Below are positions 25,785 through 36,034 of a stretch of 64,000 nt of DNA, one piece after another. The DNA lies in assembly GCF_016802725.1 (NCBI RefSeq), contig NC_052679.1:17787635-17851634 (forward strand), given 5' to 3'. Both the position numbers and the translations under genes were made by a program. The notes beneath the pieces were generated by a model. It was not told where the DNA came from. It ran no database searches and saw only the letters and a list, made by a program, of their open reading frames with translations. The DNA comes from Solenopsis invicta. Taxonomy: Eukaryota > Arthropoda > Insecta > Hymenoptera > Formicidae. Each line of letters starts with the position of its first letter. Positions within the stretch are counted from its first letter, which is position 1.

Positions 25785-26100
25785 TGCACAGAGAAAAATT
25801 TCGTTTAAATCGATGAAATTGTTTTCTAAACTTTTTTAGTCGAATTAAAAATACCTTTGATAAAAATAAAAATTTGTTTAATTTTATAAAATAATATTAG
25901 CTTTTTTTAAAGTAAATGGATTATTTGTTTAATTTAAACAAATAATTTTTTAATTCAAAGAACACACTGACAAATGTAAGAAATAATTTAGTTATTTTGC
26001 TTTTAAAAATATTCTTTAAAAAAAAATTGTATTGCACAACCAAAAATTTCTTCAAATCAAAAAAACTTTTTAACCATATAGAAAGCAACTCTATATTTAA
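25785..26100. mobile_element. Family D element, 5' copy
   Basis: It begins TGCACAGAGAAAAATT and contains AATACCTTTGATAAAAATAA, TTTTTTTAAAGTAAATGGAT, TTAAACAAATAATTTTTTAA and TTGCACAACCAAAAATTTCT in that order. The same ordered blocks occur at 35617-36034 and, reversed, at 37580-38020. It ends about 155 bp upstream of the candidate exon's acceptor. Non-coding. Confidence 0.5.
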
Positions 26101-26256
26101 TCTTCAATTTTACATCTTGCCGTAATGCCACTACTAAAGTCATATGATCAATATACTTTTCAGCGTGCCTCCGCACAATTCGCGTTTTTCCCCACTAGCC
26201 AAATATTAAAATAATAACTATTTTTCGTAACGGCGCATTCTCTGTTTCTGTTTCAG

Positions 26257-26310
26257 GATTCATAAACTGCAACACCGCCAACACACTGCAGTCGCTCGCG
26301 CAGCTACATG
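26257..26310 (+). CDS. Candidate 54-nt internal (cassette-type) coding exon
   Basis: This is the strongest protein-coding signal in the window. The sequence just before it is a pyrimidine-rich acceptor, TTCTCTGTTTCTGTTTCAG, ending at 26256. It is followed at 26311 by a good insect donor, GTGAGTGAAA. The exon is 54 nt, so its inclusion or skipping keeps the frame. Only two of its frames are open. In the frame with preferred codons it reads FINCNTANTLQSLAQLH, flanked by split codons (xGA before, Gxx after), making it a phase 1-1 exon. Codons such as TTC, AAC, TGC, ACC, GCC, CTG, CAG, TCG and CTC give strong C/G third-position bias, unlike the neighbouring DNA. The alternative open frame (starting IHKLQH) has poorer codons. 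No domain is visible in 18 residues and I do not recognise the host gene. It would lie on a plus-strand gene with long flanking introns. An acceptor, a donor, preserved frame and codon bias together make chance unlikely but not impossible. Confidence 0.6.
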
Positions 26311-27736
26311 GTGAGTGAAAACTAGTTGTTAATCCCTCTTCCCTCTCTCTGCATCCCCCTCGCGTCTTCCTCGCACGCGGATATATACGTCCCGCGTTAC
26401 GTTTATTGCCAGAAGATGATCACCGGGGGGAGAAGAGAATCCGCGCGCGCGGCCCGCGGATTCAATTAAAATTTATAGTTACGTAATATTCCCCCCGATG
26501 TAAGAGAGGTATGCGCGGCTGCTGCTTGCCTTCCTAGCGCGGCCGCAATCGGGGAAACGCGGCCCTCCTCCGCGCGACGTTCACTTCCTCTTTCTTCATC
26601 ATAATCACCACCGGGGGAAGGACTGGCCCCGCAACCTGTACTTTGCTCCTGTAGCCGGAGTCGTGCCGCGGCAAAAATTTTGTTTTTGATTTAGCGCGAG
26701 CGCGCCGCCGCCGCCGCCACCATCATCACCATCGTTGCCGCCATAAATTTCACGCGAGAGTGAAGGATCCGTCGCGACTTTTTGTCCTCGCGAGTCGAAC
26801 TAACAAGCTCGAGCGCGAATACGTCCGAGAAGAGCGGATTCCGCGCTTGTAAATCGATGGGTATATCGGCCCGTAAATCGTTATGTAAAACGCTTAACCC
26901 GTCTCTGCCTCTCTCGCTCTCGCACAACCGCGAAAACATGCGGACTCGTTTGAGCTCGTTAATATTTTTAGCGCCGCCGTTTTAGCGCAGCTCCGTGCAG
27001 CAATTTCAAATGGTACTATATACCTTGTCGTTTTGCGAAGAGACCTAAGAGCGCGATACGTAGTCAAAGAGTCGTCCTATCCATATTCGAGATGTACATT
27101 GGGAACGTCCGACGTGATAGAGCCTCGGTTTTGCCCCGCGATATCCCGCTGACGCGATCCCGCCAAGGAAACGCGCAGAACGAATTTTCTTAAGCGGATT
27201 GTATTGCTTCTAGGAAGAAGGGTTGATAAATACATCGGGTACTTTAATTAAATCCCGTAATGTGTGCGGCACGTCCGTGTTCGTCGTTCGTACGTTCGTG
27301 TCGTTGATCTTGAGCCCTGCGCGCCGGGGCTTCGATCGTAAAGATGTCCCGGCGCAATTTCTCCTCGTGGTGTTCGTCATTAACACCACAAAGGCTTACT
27401 GGGAACGCGGCGCGCAAGTGCGAGCAGGACAGATTTATTTTCGTAACCGCGCGAGAATCCAAAAGTAATTGCCAGGCTTCTTCTCACCGGGCGTTTCGGA
27501 ATTCATTCTCCGAGAGAATATACTCGAGTGTCAGTCTCGGATCTTCGCGTAAAACTTCGCGAGTGCGTAAAACGTCCACTTGTCTTTTTACTGGTCGAGA
27601 TTGAGACTTTTTATGTCCCCCGTAGGCTTTTAAGAGTACGGCGCTATCACAGTTTAAGAACGTTGAGCCATATAATATTATTATCTGCGTTGCAATGCGT
27701 AAACCTAAATTTGGCAAGTATGTGTATATGTACACA

Positions 27737-27900
27737 CACACAATGTTAAAAATGTCATAAAATTCAATGTACCCATAATTGAAAAATATGTGCATGAAGC
27801 TCAATATATTTTTGACGACATTAAATATTTTTAATGTACTTGTTTGAAATTTCCTTCCATTACGTTACCTTAAATTCTGCTGCTTATTTTTAACAGTGTA
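27737..27900. mobile_element. Family B element (GTTAAAAA termini)
   Basis: It runs from CACAATGTTAAAAATGTC to ATTTTTAACAGTGTA. Interior blocks ATGTGCATGAAGCTCA, TTTTGACGACATTAAAT, TACTTGTTTGAAATTTCCTT and TAAATTCTGCTGC occur in the same order in the copy at 55286-55524. Non-coding, about 164 bp. Confidence 0.55.
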
Positions 27901-28448
27901 TATAATATCTTGAAGAAAAAAATATTTATGTTTATATACAGCTTTTGGTACATATTTGGCTAAATCTTTTGAAATATATTTTGATATTTACATGTTGAAT
28001 ATTTTTTAATATTAAAAAAATATATATATTGTTTAGAAAATTGTGTAAATGGCGGTTTATTATTAGCCACTAGTAAAAATTATTTAATACACAGCGCAAA
28101 GACATTTATGTCTGTTTTATAGCTCATTACGGGTGCATTGATGCGCACGCAATACGTATCCGGGAAATCTTGTCTCCTAAGGTCGAAATTAATCGGCCGC
28201 TGCTTCGTCGGACGTTGTCATTATACGCCGGCATTAACGAACGAAAAGAAATAAACACGGTATCTCGGTCAGAGACTTTTCACCCGGAATAACCATGGGA
28301 CGAACGGCAATAGGCTATTAACTCTACCATGCATTTTGAGAACCGAAATGAGCATTTGCACACACGCACATTGCATGTAATACATGCATATTTATCGACA
28401 TCGGCTGAATGAAAATCGAACTGTTTTGTATCGAATGTTCCCACAAAG

Positions 28449-28469
28449 AAAGAGAGAGAGAGAGAGAGA
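28449..28469. repeat. (GA)n microsatellite
   Basis: About ten GA units, with further GA-rich sequence after it. Confidence 0.9.
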
Positions 28470-28531
28470 ACTAGAGAAAGAGAACGGATTTAAATATCTC
28501 ATTATTATGCATTGTACTACATGACAATTAT

Positions 28532-28800
28532 ACAGGGTGATCGTTAAGTACTCTAAAAAATTTAGGATGATTCCTCACACTATGATTCAAGTCAAAAACT
28601 ATATGATTATATGTCCGAAAAGATTTAATTTCAAAGATACGTGGTGCCAAAATTGGAGGAAAAATTTCGAAAACCACTTGAGTTATCTTATTTCACAAAG
28701 TTTCATTAAAATATCCTAAGCGGTTTTCGAAATTTTTAAGAAAAATGAAATATTTCCTGTATCTTTCCTTAAGATCACCTCTTAAAACTTTTTTAATTGT
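28532..28800. repeat. Possible transposon end (ACAGGGTGATCG start)
   Basis: The sequence starts with ACAGGGTGATCGTTAAGTAC and continues as AT-rich sequence containing a self-related block: GAAAAATTTCGAAAACCACT near 28660, opposed by AGCGGTTTTCGAAATTTTTA near 28720. CAGGGTG-type starts are common at DNA-transposon ends in insects. No transposase frame or second terminus is visible. Confidence 0.3.
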
Positions 28801-28832
28801 AACTCCAAAAAGTATTACTTTGATAAAGTACA

Positions 28833-28999
28833 TACACTGGGAAACAATTTTGTTTGTATTTATTCTAACATCATTTCTTTGATTAAGAAAAAATTTTTCC
28901 CAAAGTTTGAAAATAAATTATTTTATATTAGCTAATATTTAGTTAAATCAAGGAAATAAATATATTTACTTGACCATAAAAAACTTGTTTTTTAGTGTA
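28833..28999. mobile_element. MITE-like element, same sub-family as 16311-16499
   Basis: It is bounded by TACACTGGGAAACA and TTGTTTTTTAGTGTA. The right arm carries AAATATATTTACTTGACCAT before the terminus, matching the right arm of the 16311-16499 copy, and the left arm carries the diverged partner around TAACATCATTTCTTTGATTA. About 167 bp, no coding capacity. Confidence 0.55.
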
Positions 29000-29255
29000 A
29001 GTGCGCAAGTAAAATTAATTTAAGTCGGATTATCAAGTTTATTTTAGACACGAGTTCATCTTGAAAAAAACGCTCATAATTTATTTTTAATTCGATTTGT
29101 AATTCTTTCGTTTTTCTCTGCGTTTTAAGTTTTAGACGAGACAAAAAGTGAAATGTCATTGCGTCTCGTCGCGGATAATTGACAGAGCTGTTAATCTCTT
29201 AATTTTCTTTCAAAGCGCTTTAGCATTATAAGTTCATTGAATATGCGACGTTTAG

Positions 29256-29474
29256 TTACACGTTAAAGTAAATTTCGATTTTCATTCCCAATAGAGCCGG
29301 AAATGTCTCTGTAACTCGCTTACTAATTGTCTGCTGTCTCGACTGTATATTATGAAAATTTAACGGAACTAAATCCTCCTCTAATTTATCTATAAGGTTA
29401 TACGCTTTGGGATCGCAATCGTGACCATATAAAGCTCTTCTCTTTAATATTTCATGAATTTTTATTGCTAACAT
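29256..29474 (-). CDS. Small protein-like open frame, 72 codons, unrecognised
   Basis: On the minus strand, an ATG at 29474 starts 72 codons that begin MLAIKIHEILKRRALYGHDC and end at a TAA. The frame is also open for 16 codons upstream of the ATG. The composition looks like a real soluble protein: an N-terminal amphipathic helix rich in K, I and L, then an acidic KLEEDL segment, then a basic helix, with few low-complexity residues. That is unusual for an AT-rich block, where chance frames are normally stop-ridden. Codons are AT-ending, unlike the exon at 26257-26310. Upstream on the same strand is an acceptor-like TTTATCTTATAG, so it could be a terminal exon or a decayed gene fragment. No promoter, polyadenylation signal or recognisable domain supports it. 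Confidence 0.15.
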   Translation of the reverse strand: MLAIKIHEILKRRALYGHDCDPKAYNLIDKLEEDLVPLNFHNIQSRQQTISKRVTETFPALLGMKIEIYFNV

Positions 29475-29929
29475 TATTTTACAATAATATATCCTGTTTA
29501 ACAGGATATTTGTCACCCAAGATTAATCCTTATGTCTATAAGATAAAATGTTTTAAGAATGAATTTATGAATTTACTTAAGAAATATTTGTCCGCCTTTA
29601 GCCACGAGTCTTAAAAGTTCTTTCCGGAAAACAAATTGCAAATAAGATTATCTTTAAAAAAAAATTCTTTGATCGTCTAGCTTTATTAAGTCACTGTGTT
29701 ACATGATGTACGTTTTTAAGCTATCGATGGCACTACGATAAACTTTTTGTTTCCTTTTTGTTACGCAGAAATGACTGATTCGCATAATCATTCAGGTTTC
29801 GTGAACTTACACGAACTCACATATATTTACATAATACATATTAATACATATATACGCACGTTTTTTGCAATAGAGTGATAAACTAAAACGTTTGAGAAAA
29901 ATAAACGCAACATGCAAATTAATTTAACC

Positions 29930-30146
29930 TTGGAGTGCTACGCCTGGATGAATTTTCATCCAGGTGCTAATTCAAGTTTTTGTTATTAAAACTTTGGTAG
30001 TTTAAAAATAATATTTAAAAAGATTTTTTTACATTTGAAATATTAGCGTCAGTTCAGTTATTTCAACACCTTGCAATGTAGCAGAGAAAAATCTAAAACA
30101 AATTCATAATTGTATAAATGAATTTTCACTCAGAGTATCACTCCGG
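29930..30146. mobile_element. Possible short inverted-repeat element with GGAGTG ends
   Basis: TTGGAGTGCTACGCCTGGAT near the left end and the reverse complement of GAGTATCACTCCGGAA at the right end are similar, and pairing continues through GAA(T/A)TTTTCA. A TTAA lies directly to the left (29924-29927) but no clear TTAA follows on the right. An internal palindrome, CCTGGATGA/TCATCCAGG, lies at 29943-29964. The assignment is tentative. Confidence 0.3.
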
Positions 30147-31872
30147 AATATTATTAATGTCAGAAAAATATGAGTAACGCTCTCGGACTAAAAATAATAA
30201 GCGTAAGAACTAGAAGATCTATATGTGTCATAGATCTATATTTGACATAAGACTAAGCGGGATGTTGGTACATTTTTTTTATGTTTATCTCCTAATTAAA
30301 TACATCTTTTGCTTTGTCATGCCGCACAGCATATGATTCCCCATCCCGCGGAGCAAGACCTGCCGATTGTCGTAACTACACCGACCCCTTATCTTAATTC
30401 CCCGACGATGTTAATACACGCAAGATAAACACACGGTGCACGCGTTCACGATACGCTTGTGTACGAGTATTCCGTAGGCCGCGACGTAACATGTTTATTA
30501 TACGTATATGAGAAGTCACGTACTACGTACCGCGCGCATACATAATACAGTTACGGGTGTGCACGTAGGTCGACGATGCTGATGTGTACAACCTGTACGG
30601 TCGACCGCATTACCATACATATTGATCCATCCTAGAAAACCGCGCCTCTAGAAATCGCCTCCCCGCCGGACGTTGGCCCCGGTACTTTTCGACAATGTCG
30701 TCCTCGGTTACGCTTGTCGACTCTTTTTTTTTCACGGTCTACGAGTCGTTTCGCTCTCCCGTGTCGCGCTGTTCAACGTCGCGGCGAAATAGTATTCTCT
30801 CCCGGTACTTCTCCGTCCCATTCGCCAGTGCGTTTCCGCAATACCGTACGCGTCGAATACCGTAAGCGTTAAAAGGCTCCCCGTGCTCGGCGCGGAACAA
30901 CCGAAGATCGTCGCGTCGTCGCAACACACTTTCGTCCTGGATTCACTCTACGCTCGCTATACACGCGACGCGGCTCGGCGTTATCGTTTTACCGTATCCG
31001 GAGCGCGCTCTTGCAAAAAAGTCCATTATTTTCTACGTGCGGGGAAGCGCATGCGCGGAATATAAAAGGAGATGCACAGGTGCAACGAAAGGAAAACGTA
31101 TATATATACTTGCTTAATTCGCGTCCCTCGCGTAACTTGCGATTTATATTTAACAAAACCGGATCGAGAGGCGTTGCTATCACGTATATTAATTATCGTA
31201 TCCTATCGCGATGCGCGTGTTTTCCAGGAACGGAGAATCAACGGAGGCGTTATACTGCGTGCGTGTAATAAAACGCACGTCGGGTATCAAATGTTCGAAG
31301 GGAAATATTGTAATCATCGCGGCACGAGCGCGGAATCTTCCTTCTCGTAGGCGCACACGTCCGGCTAAAAGAATTTCGCTGATGACGTCTGATGACATCG
31401 CGTTTTACAGGTGCAGCGCGAATTCCTGCCGTCGCAGATACAGTTGCGTAATTCGCGATCCGTATCCGGTTTTAACGAGAACCGTTGCGTCTCTCGTATT
31501 ACAAGCTTAATTAAATTGTTTTTCTTTTTCTTTTTCTTTTACGACCCCCATGAAGGGACGAGTGCACGGGGGTGGTTATTTAAAATCATTGTGATATTTA
31601 CGACACGCGTGAGGGGAGAACGTCGCTATGGGAAAGTCGATATTTTATATGCGCAAACGTGATTAGCGTACAGAAAATCCGATTAGTAGCGCGATTTTCT
31701 GATGCAATTTCTGCTTATAATAAAAGCGATTGTAAATTGTACGAGATGTGGGATGAATTATATCCAAATGTCATGATTATTTCATTTCTGTTAATCAGAC
31801 TTTACGCTCGTCGGCATGATGTTTAATCTAAGCAGATCCGTGTAATGCGTGGCCGTTAATAAATACTTCACA

Positions 31873-32102
31873 TACACTGAGAGAAAAACAATTCTAAATT
31901 TTAATAAATATTTATTCGAATAGCACTAATTCACTTACGGTACATAAGTATAGTACGGTACGTACTCTGTAAGGAAAAAATAATATATTAAATTAATTAT
32001 TGTTACGTACGAGATAAATTTATATTTATATTTAATAAATATTTAATTACTATTATCGAAATAAATATTTATTAAAATTTACTAATTTTTCTCTCAATGC
32101 AC
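31873..32102. mobile_element. Inverted-repeat element with ~45-bp arms
   Basis: It starts TACACTGAGAGAAAAAC and ends TTTTTCTCTCAATGCA. The arms pair for roughly 45 bp: TTTTAATAAATATTTATTCG on the left is opposed by CGAAATAAATATTTATTAAAA on the right. The arm sequence recurs inverted at 11085-11166. About 230 bp, no coding capacity. Confidence 0.55.
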
Positions 32103-33369
32103 GTTTTCTCAAAACCTTTCTTCTCTATAAAAATAAATACAAATTTCTGTGTATAAACTTATAAATAATGTAATCGGTTTCTCTGATACTCTTTTAAATC
32201 ATATGCAAATTATGCTTAATCGTTGAAGGTAATAAAATATAAAATGTATAAATTAATACATATTAGTCTCAATCGCCGCGGCGTTCTCTTTGTTTTATTG
32301 AAAGGCACCGATGCTGTCATTTCCTTTCGTGTTTTTTTAGAGAGTGCTCGCTCTCAAGAATTTTCCATCGACGTACTCCCGACGGTGTCGTTCCTCTTGC
32401 CGGGAAACGAACGCGGCCTGAAATTACACGGGCACGCACGGGGAACCGCACGCGTGACAGACATGCCCGAGGTCCCCCGGTGATGGGACGACGATTGTTC
32501 GTACGCGAAGCTCTTACAGCGTGAAACGCAGCCGCGCACATACGGGGTATATTTCGTAATTAATACGAAAGAGGAGAGTTTTTCGCTCGCGGCCTGCATC
32601 CACGTGGAGCGCAGGCGAGATTGCCTCGTACTACGCGTCATTTCCATTCGTAGCCTAGTGATTAAGTAACACACGGCTAAAGGAGGTACTTGTGGTGCAC
32701 GTACCTTGTCCTCTACTATCAAAAAAGATTTTTTTTGTTAATTTGTTATATAGACAATTGAAGCTTTCTCCTCTCTCTTTTCTCGTATCCGACATTCAGC
32801 CGCTTCTCGTGTGGCAGATTCGCGCTTTCGAAGAATCGACACGGGTTTCAAAAGAATGGTCGTTAGGCTCTCCACAATAGTAACCGCTGGTAATTAACTT
32901 CCTGGCCGGATTCAGCGTTGCCTTCGCTGAACACAGAGCGTCGTGATATTGTGCAAGAACGTGCTCTTACGCCTTGAACTGAACACGAGCGGAACAAGTT
33001 TATAGAAATCTGGTATTATAAATTAATTATGAAACACAATAATTCTTGAAATGACAACCATAATCACCACAGCCTGACCATAATCTTAAAAGAATTAAAA
33101 AAAAAAAATTGTAAGCCATTCTTTCAGTTGCGAAAACCGCAATTATAGAGTTGTATTTAATTACACTTTTATACGGAAATAACAATTTTGCTAAAATACA
33201 GATCTGAAAATAATTATATTGAATCATTTAAAAAATTGTATTGGATGTTTACTTGGTTGCAAAAATGTTTGTTTGTAACCATATTATCACGTTTGAGCGT
33301 CCATAATTATTTTGATGATTATTTTGACAGCCAAATTTTTAATAATAAAATTGTTCTCTCCGTGTATTA

Positions 33370-33802
33370 TACACTAAGAGAAAAAATATCTTACAACAAA
33401 AAATTATTTACTCGGTGGTTCCCAGCTTATTTACTTGCAGTCATGTTAAAAATTTTTTAATTTAAATATTTATGTAAATAAAATGAAGTAAGTTTTATTC
33501 AAATAATTTTTTCTCTTGCAGTTGTAGAAAATATTTGCCATTAAACTTTTTATATTCAAGATAATCTGATTTTTTTAATCTTGAGAAAACTATTTAAGTT
33601 TAATAATATCTATTATTAGTTTATTAGTACAATTATTATTTAAAGTAAGAAATGTAAAAATACAAAATTATATACATAATATGTTTATTTACTTTAAAGT
33701 AAATATTTTTACTTAGACAGAAGAAACAAATGCTTGCATCAAAATGTATGGTTTTAAGAAAATATATTTCTTTTTCATTAAAAAAAATTTTCTCTTAGTG
33801 TA
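33370..33802. mobile_element. Inverted-repeat element, TACACTAAGAGAAAA termini
   Basis: The termini are perfect 15-bp inverted repeats (TACACTAAGAGAAAA and TTTTCTCTTAGTGTA) enclosing about 433 bp of AT-rich DNA. No transposase frame is present, so it would need a protein supplied elsewhere. Flanking TA at each side fits a TA target site. The interior contains further inverted AT-rich blocks. Confidence 0.6.
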
Positions 33803-34393
33803 TTGAAACTACTGTTATCATTACAAATTCTTTTCTGCTGGAATCGTATGTAATCGCTAAAATCTTTTTTACAAAGCAAATTTTCTAACGAAGTATATCT
33901 GAATTTTATTAAAATCGACATAAAAATCACGTTTGATTAAATAGCTTCTCTTAAATAGGAGAAATCTTTTATATACAGTTATATATTTTGCCTCGGCTTA
34001 TATCTATTCTCGTCAAGCACATCGGTCCTGTTAGACTCACAGGCCGTCGTAAAAATTACAGTCGGCCGAAGTCGCGTCGCGCGTCTCCTCGGGGGAGAAT
34101 TTTACGATTCGCAGAATTGTCCCTCCGGGAGGTTCGAGTCCTTCCTCACCGTAGAGGAGTGGAGTGTTTTCGCAACGACTGCATAACTATCGATGGAATG
34201 TTACGCGTCCGTTCGATTGCCGCGCGGGTAATCGGCGCGAACGAGGTAACGCATACTCGCTAACAATCCACAGGCAGAGCCTTTGACCTTTACCGAGGCG
34301 TAAACTCGTAAATCATGTTACGCGACCGAGCGAAATCACGCCTACGTGTTCGCGGGCTTGTCAAAAGTACCCGAGGATTAAGCGGTACCCCCC

Positions 34394-34409
34394 TCCCCCC
34401 CCCCCCCCC
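34394..34409. repeat. Poly-C tract
   Basis: A run of about 15 C following CCCCCCT; a sequencing or assembly-sensitive homopolymer. Confidence 0.9.
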
Positions 34410-35117
34410 TTTGATTGTCCGTCTGATTGTGACGTGCGCATCGCGCGGCGGAAAACATTTTATCCGTTATGACACGAGGCACTTTTTATTATCTCGCGCG
34501 TTCATCAATGCCGCGAGGCCGGTACGTTGCGGTTATTATCTTCGCGCGCTCGTTATTCGAAAGAGGGAAGCGGATGAAGTAGGTGTGCAATTTGTAATTA
34601 TGATACTTGCAACGTCTCGGAATTGTCGGCTTTCCAATTTCACGCTACTTCGTGGACCAATTCGTCGCTTTGACTCGCACGTATATACACACACGACGAC
34701 CGCGTAATCGGTGACAATTCGCGCAAGGCACAGTACGGTGCATACGCGGCCGGCGCCTTTCCGTTATTCTTAACGTTATTCTTCACGTATAAAATTCTGT
34801 TTCTTCGCGAAATGTAGCGTCGACGCGTTCAATACATCGAGGGCGGACGTCTCTCTCGGGTCGCTGCCCCGAAAATCGGGAGGATGCGCCGAATTGGCCT
34901 CTTACCTTGCATCCGCCCGGGCTGTGGTCTCTTTGCGTCGCGAGGAGTGAAAGTCGATAGGTATGCATAGGGCATGAGCGCGGCTCACTAATCCGGAGCC
35001 GCGCTCTCCGTGCTGTGGACGACGTTGCATATTCAGCGGATGCAGATTCCGGAGGCGCACGTTTACCGCAGCCGGTGAAACAATACATTAATTAGCCGGG
35101 TCTTTTGCAGAGCGAAG

Positions 35118-35119
<2 letters not shown>

Positions 35120-35171
<52 letters not shown>
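35120..35171. repeat. (TC)n microsatellite, longest in window
   Basis: An uninterrupted run of about 26 units. It lies just after GTCTTTTGCAG, which resembles an acceptor, but the repeat itself follows, so no exon is called. Confidence 0.95.
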
Positions 35172-35174
<3 letters not shown>

Positions 35175-35616
35175 GCGACCGTGCGCGCTCCTTCGCTCGG
35201 CAGGAGAAGCCGGACCCTTGCGGGAGTAGTCCCTGCGCTCGGTTTTAGGCGGGCAACTCGTATAACTTCCTCCTACGTAACCCGGCGTCCTCGGTGCGAC
35301 CATAAATCCGGGGGACGTTCAATATTTATGGGAGCTGCGGTGGCTCGGTTACTTTAATCTCTACTAGCCAGGCAGAATACCACCCCACGACGAACGACTG
35401 CATCTGGATGCCCTCGGATATATGCAGGTCTCGCGATATGAATCTACGTGGCAGCTGGCTTTTAAGGTTTCGACCGCAAAAGACGCCGCTGTACCGCGCG
35501 CAAATATTATAAAGTCTCGGAAACCGAGAAAGATCGAGGAACACACACACACGCTCCAACACGATTTTAAATAAATAATACCTGCACGATTTTGCTAAAA
35601 TATTTGAAAATTTAGT

Positions 35617-36034
35617 TACACTCAGAGAAAAATTATGTTTAAATTGATCAAATTGGTCCCTCCCCCCCCTCCCCTTTTTTTAAGTTGAAGTGAAAATACC
35701 TTTGAGGAAAAAAAAATTTATTTGATTTTAAGAAATGACGTTATTAATCTTTTTTAAAGTAAATAAATTATTTGTTTAATGTAAACAAATAATTTTTCAA
35801 AGACAGTACTAACAGAAATGTAAAAAATAATTTAGTTGTGATTATGTTCTAATTTTAAGAACACATTATCTTTTTTATTTGCGTTGCACAACGAAATTAT
35901 TTCTGTAATTTTAATAAGAACAATCAAGTTTTTTTTTTTTTTAATCAAAAAAGCTTTTCTTCAACCGTATAGCAATGCACAAATTTCTTTGGTTCAAATA
36001 TTTTTAGAATCGAAGAAATTTTTTACTGGGTGTA
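35617..36034. mobile_element. Family D element, complete-looking copy
   Basis: It is bounded by TACACTCAGAGAAAAAT and TTTTTTACTGGGTGTA, imperfect inverted termini. Interior blocks (AAAATACCTTTGAGG, TCTTTTTTAAAGTAAATAAA, TGTAAACAAATAATTTTTCA and GTTGCACAACG) match the 25785 copy in order. About 418 bp with no open frame of note. Confidence 0.5.

Larger units (their letters stand above)
26311..28531. other. Downstream flank of the candidate exon
   Basis: Begins with the GTGAGT donor and would be intron if the exon is real. CpG-rich to about 27700 with a GCC repeat at 26702, then AT-rich with one family B element. A CpG-rich block rich in ATTAAT/TTAAT words lies at 28120-28440. Confidence 0.5.
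30147..35616. other. Alternating CpG-rich and AT-rich non-coding DNA
   Basis: 30341-31670 and 34001-35580 are CpG-rich; 31671-34000 is AT-rich with two inverted-repeat elements. TTTTACAG at 31403-31410 precedes a 32-codon open stretch without a good donor. No gene is supported. Confidence 0.5.

Noticed and set aside
31400..31510. Acceptor-like GTTTTACAG before VQREFLPSQIQLRNSRS
   Set aside because: The only nearby donor (GTAATT) is weak and the frame soon runs into T-rich sequence; not enough for an exon call.
32650..32700. tRNA A-box-like TAGCCTAGTGATTAAG
   Set aside because: No B-box GGTTCRANNCC follows at tRNA distance and no cloverleaf can be folded. The similar ATAGCTCAGTG at 47029 fails the same test.
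34128..34150. tRNA B-box-like GGTTCGAGTCC
   Set aside because: A T-arm of five pairs can be drawn, but no A-box, anticodon arm or matching acceptor stem lies upstream.
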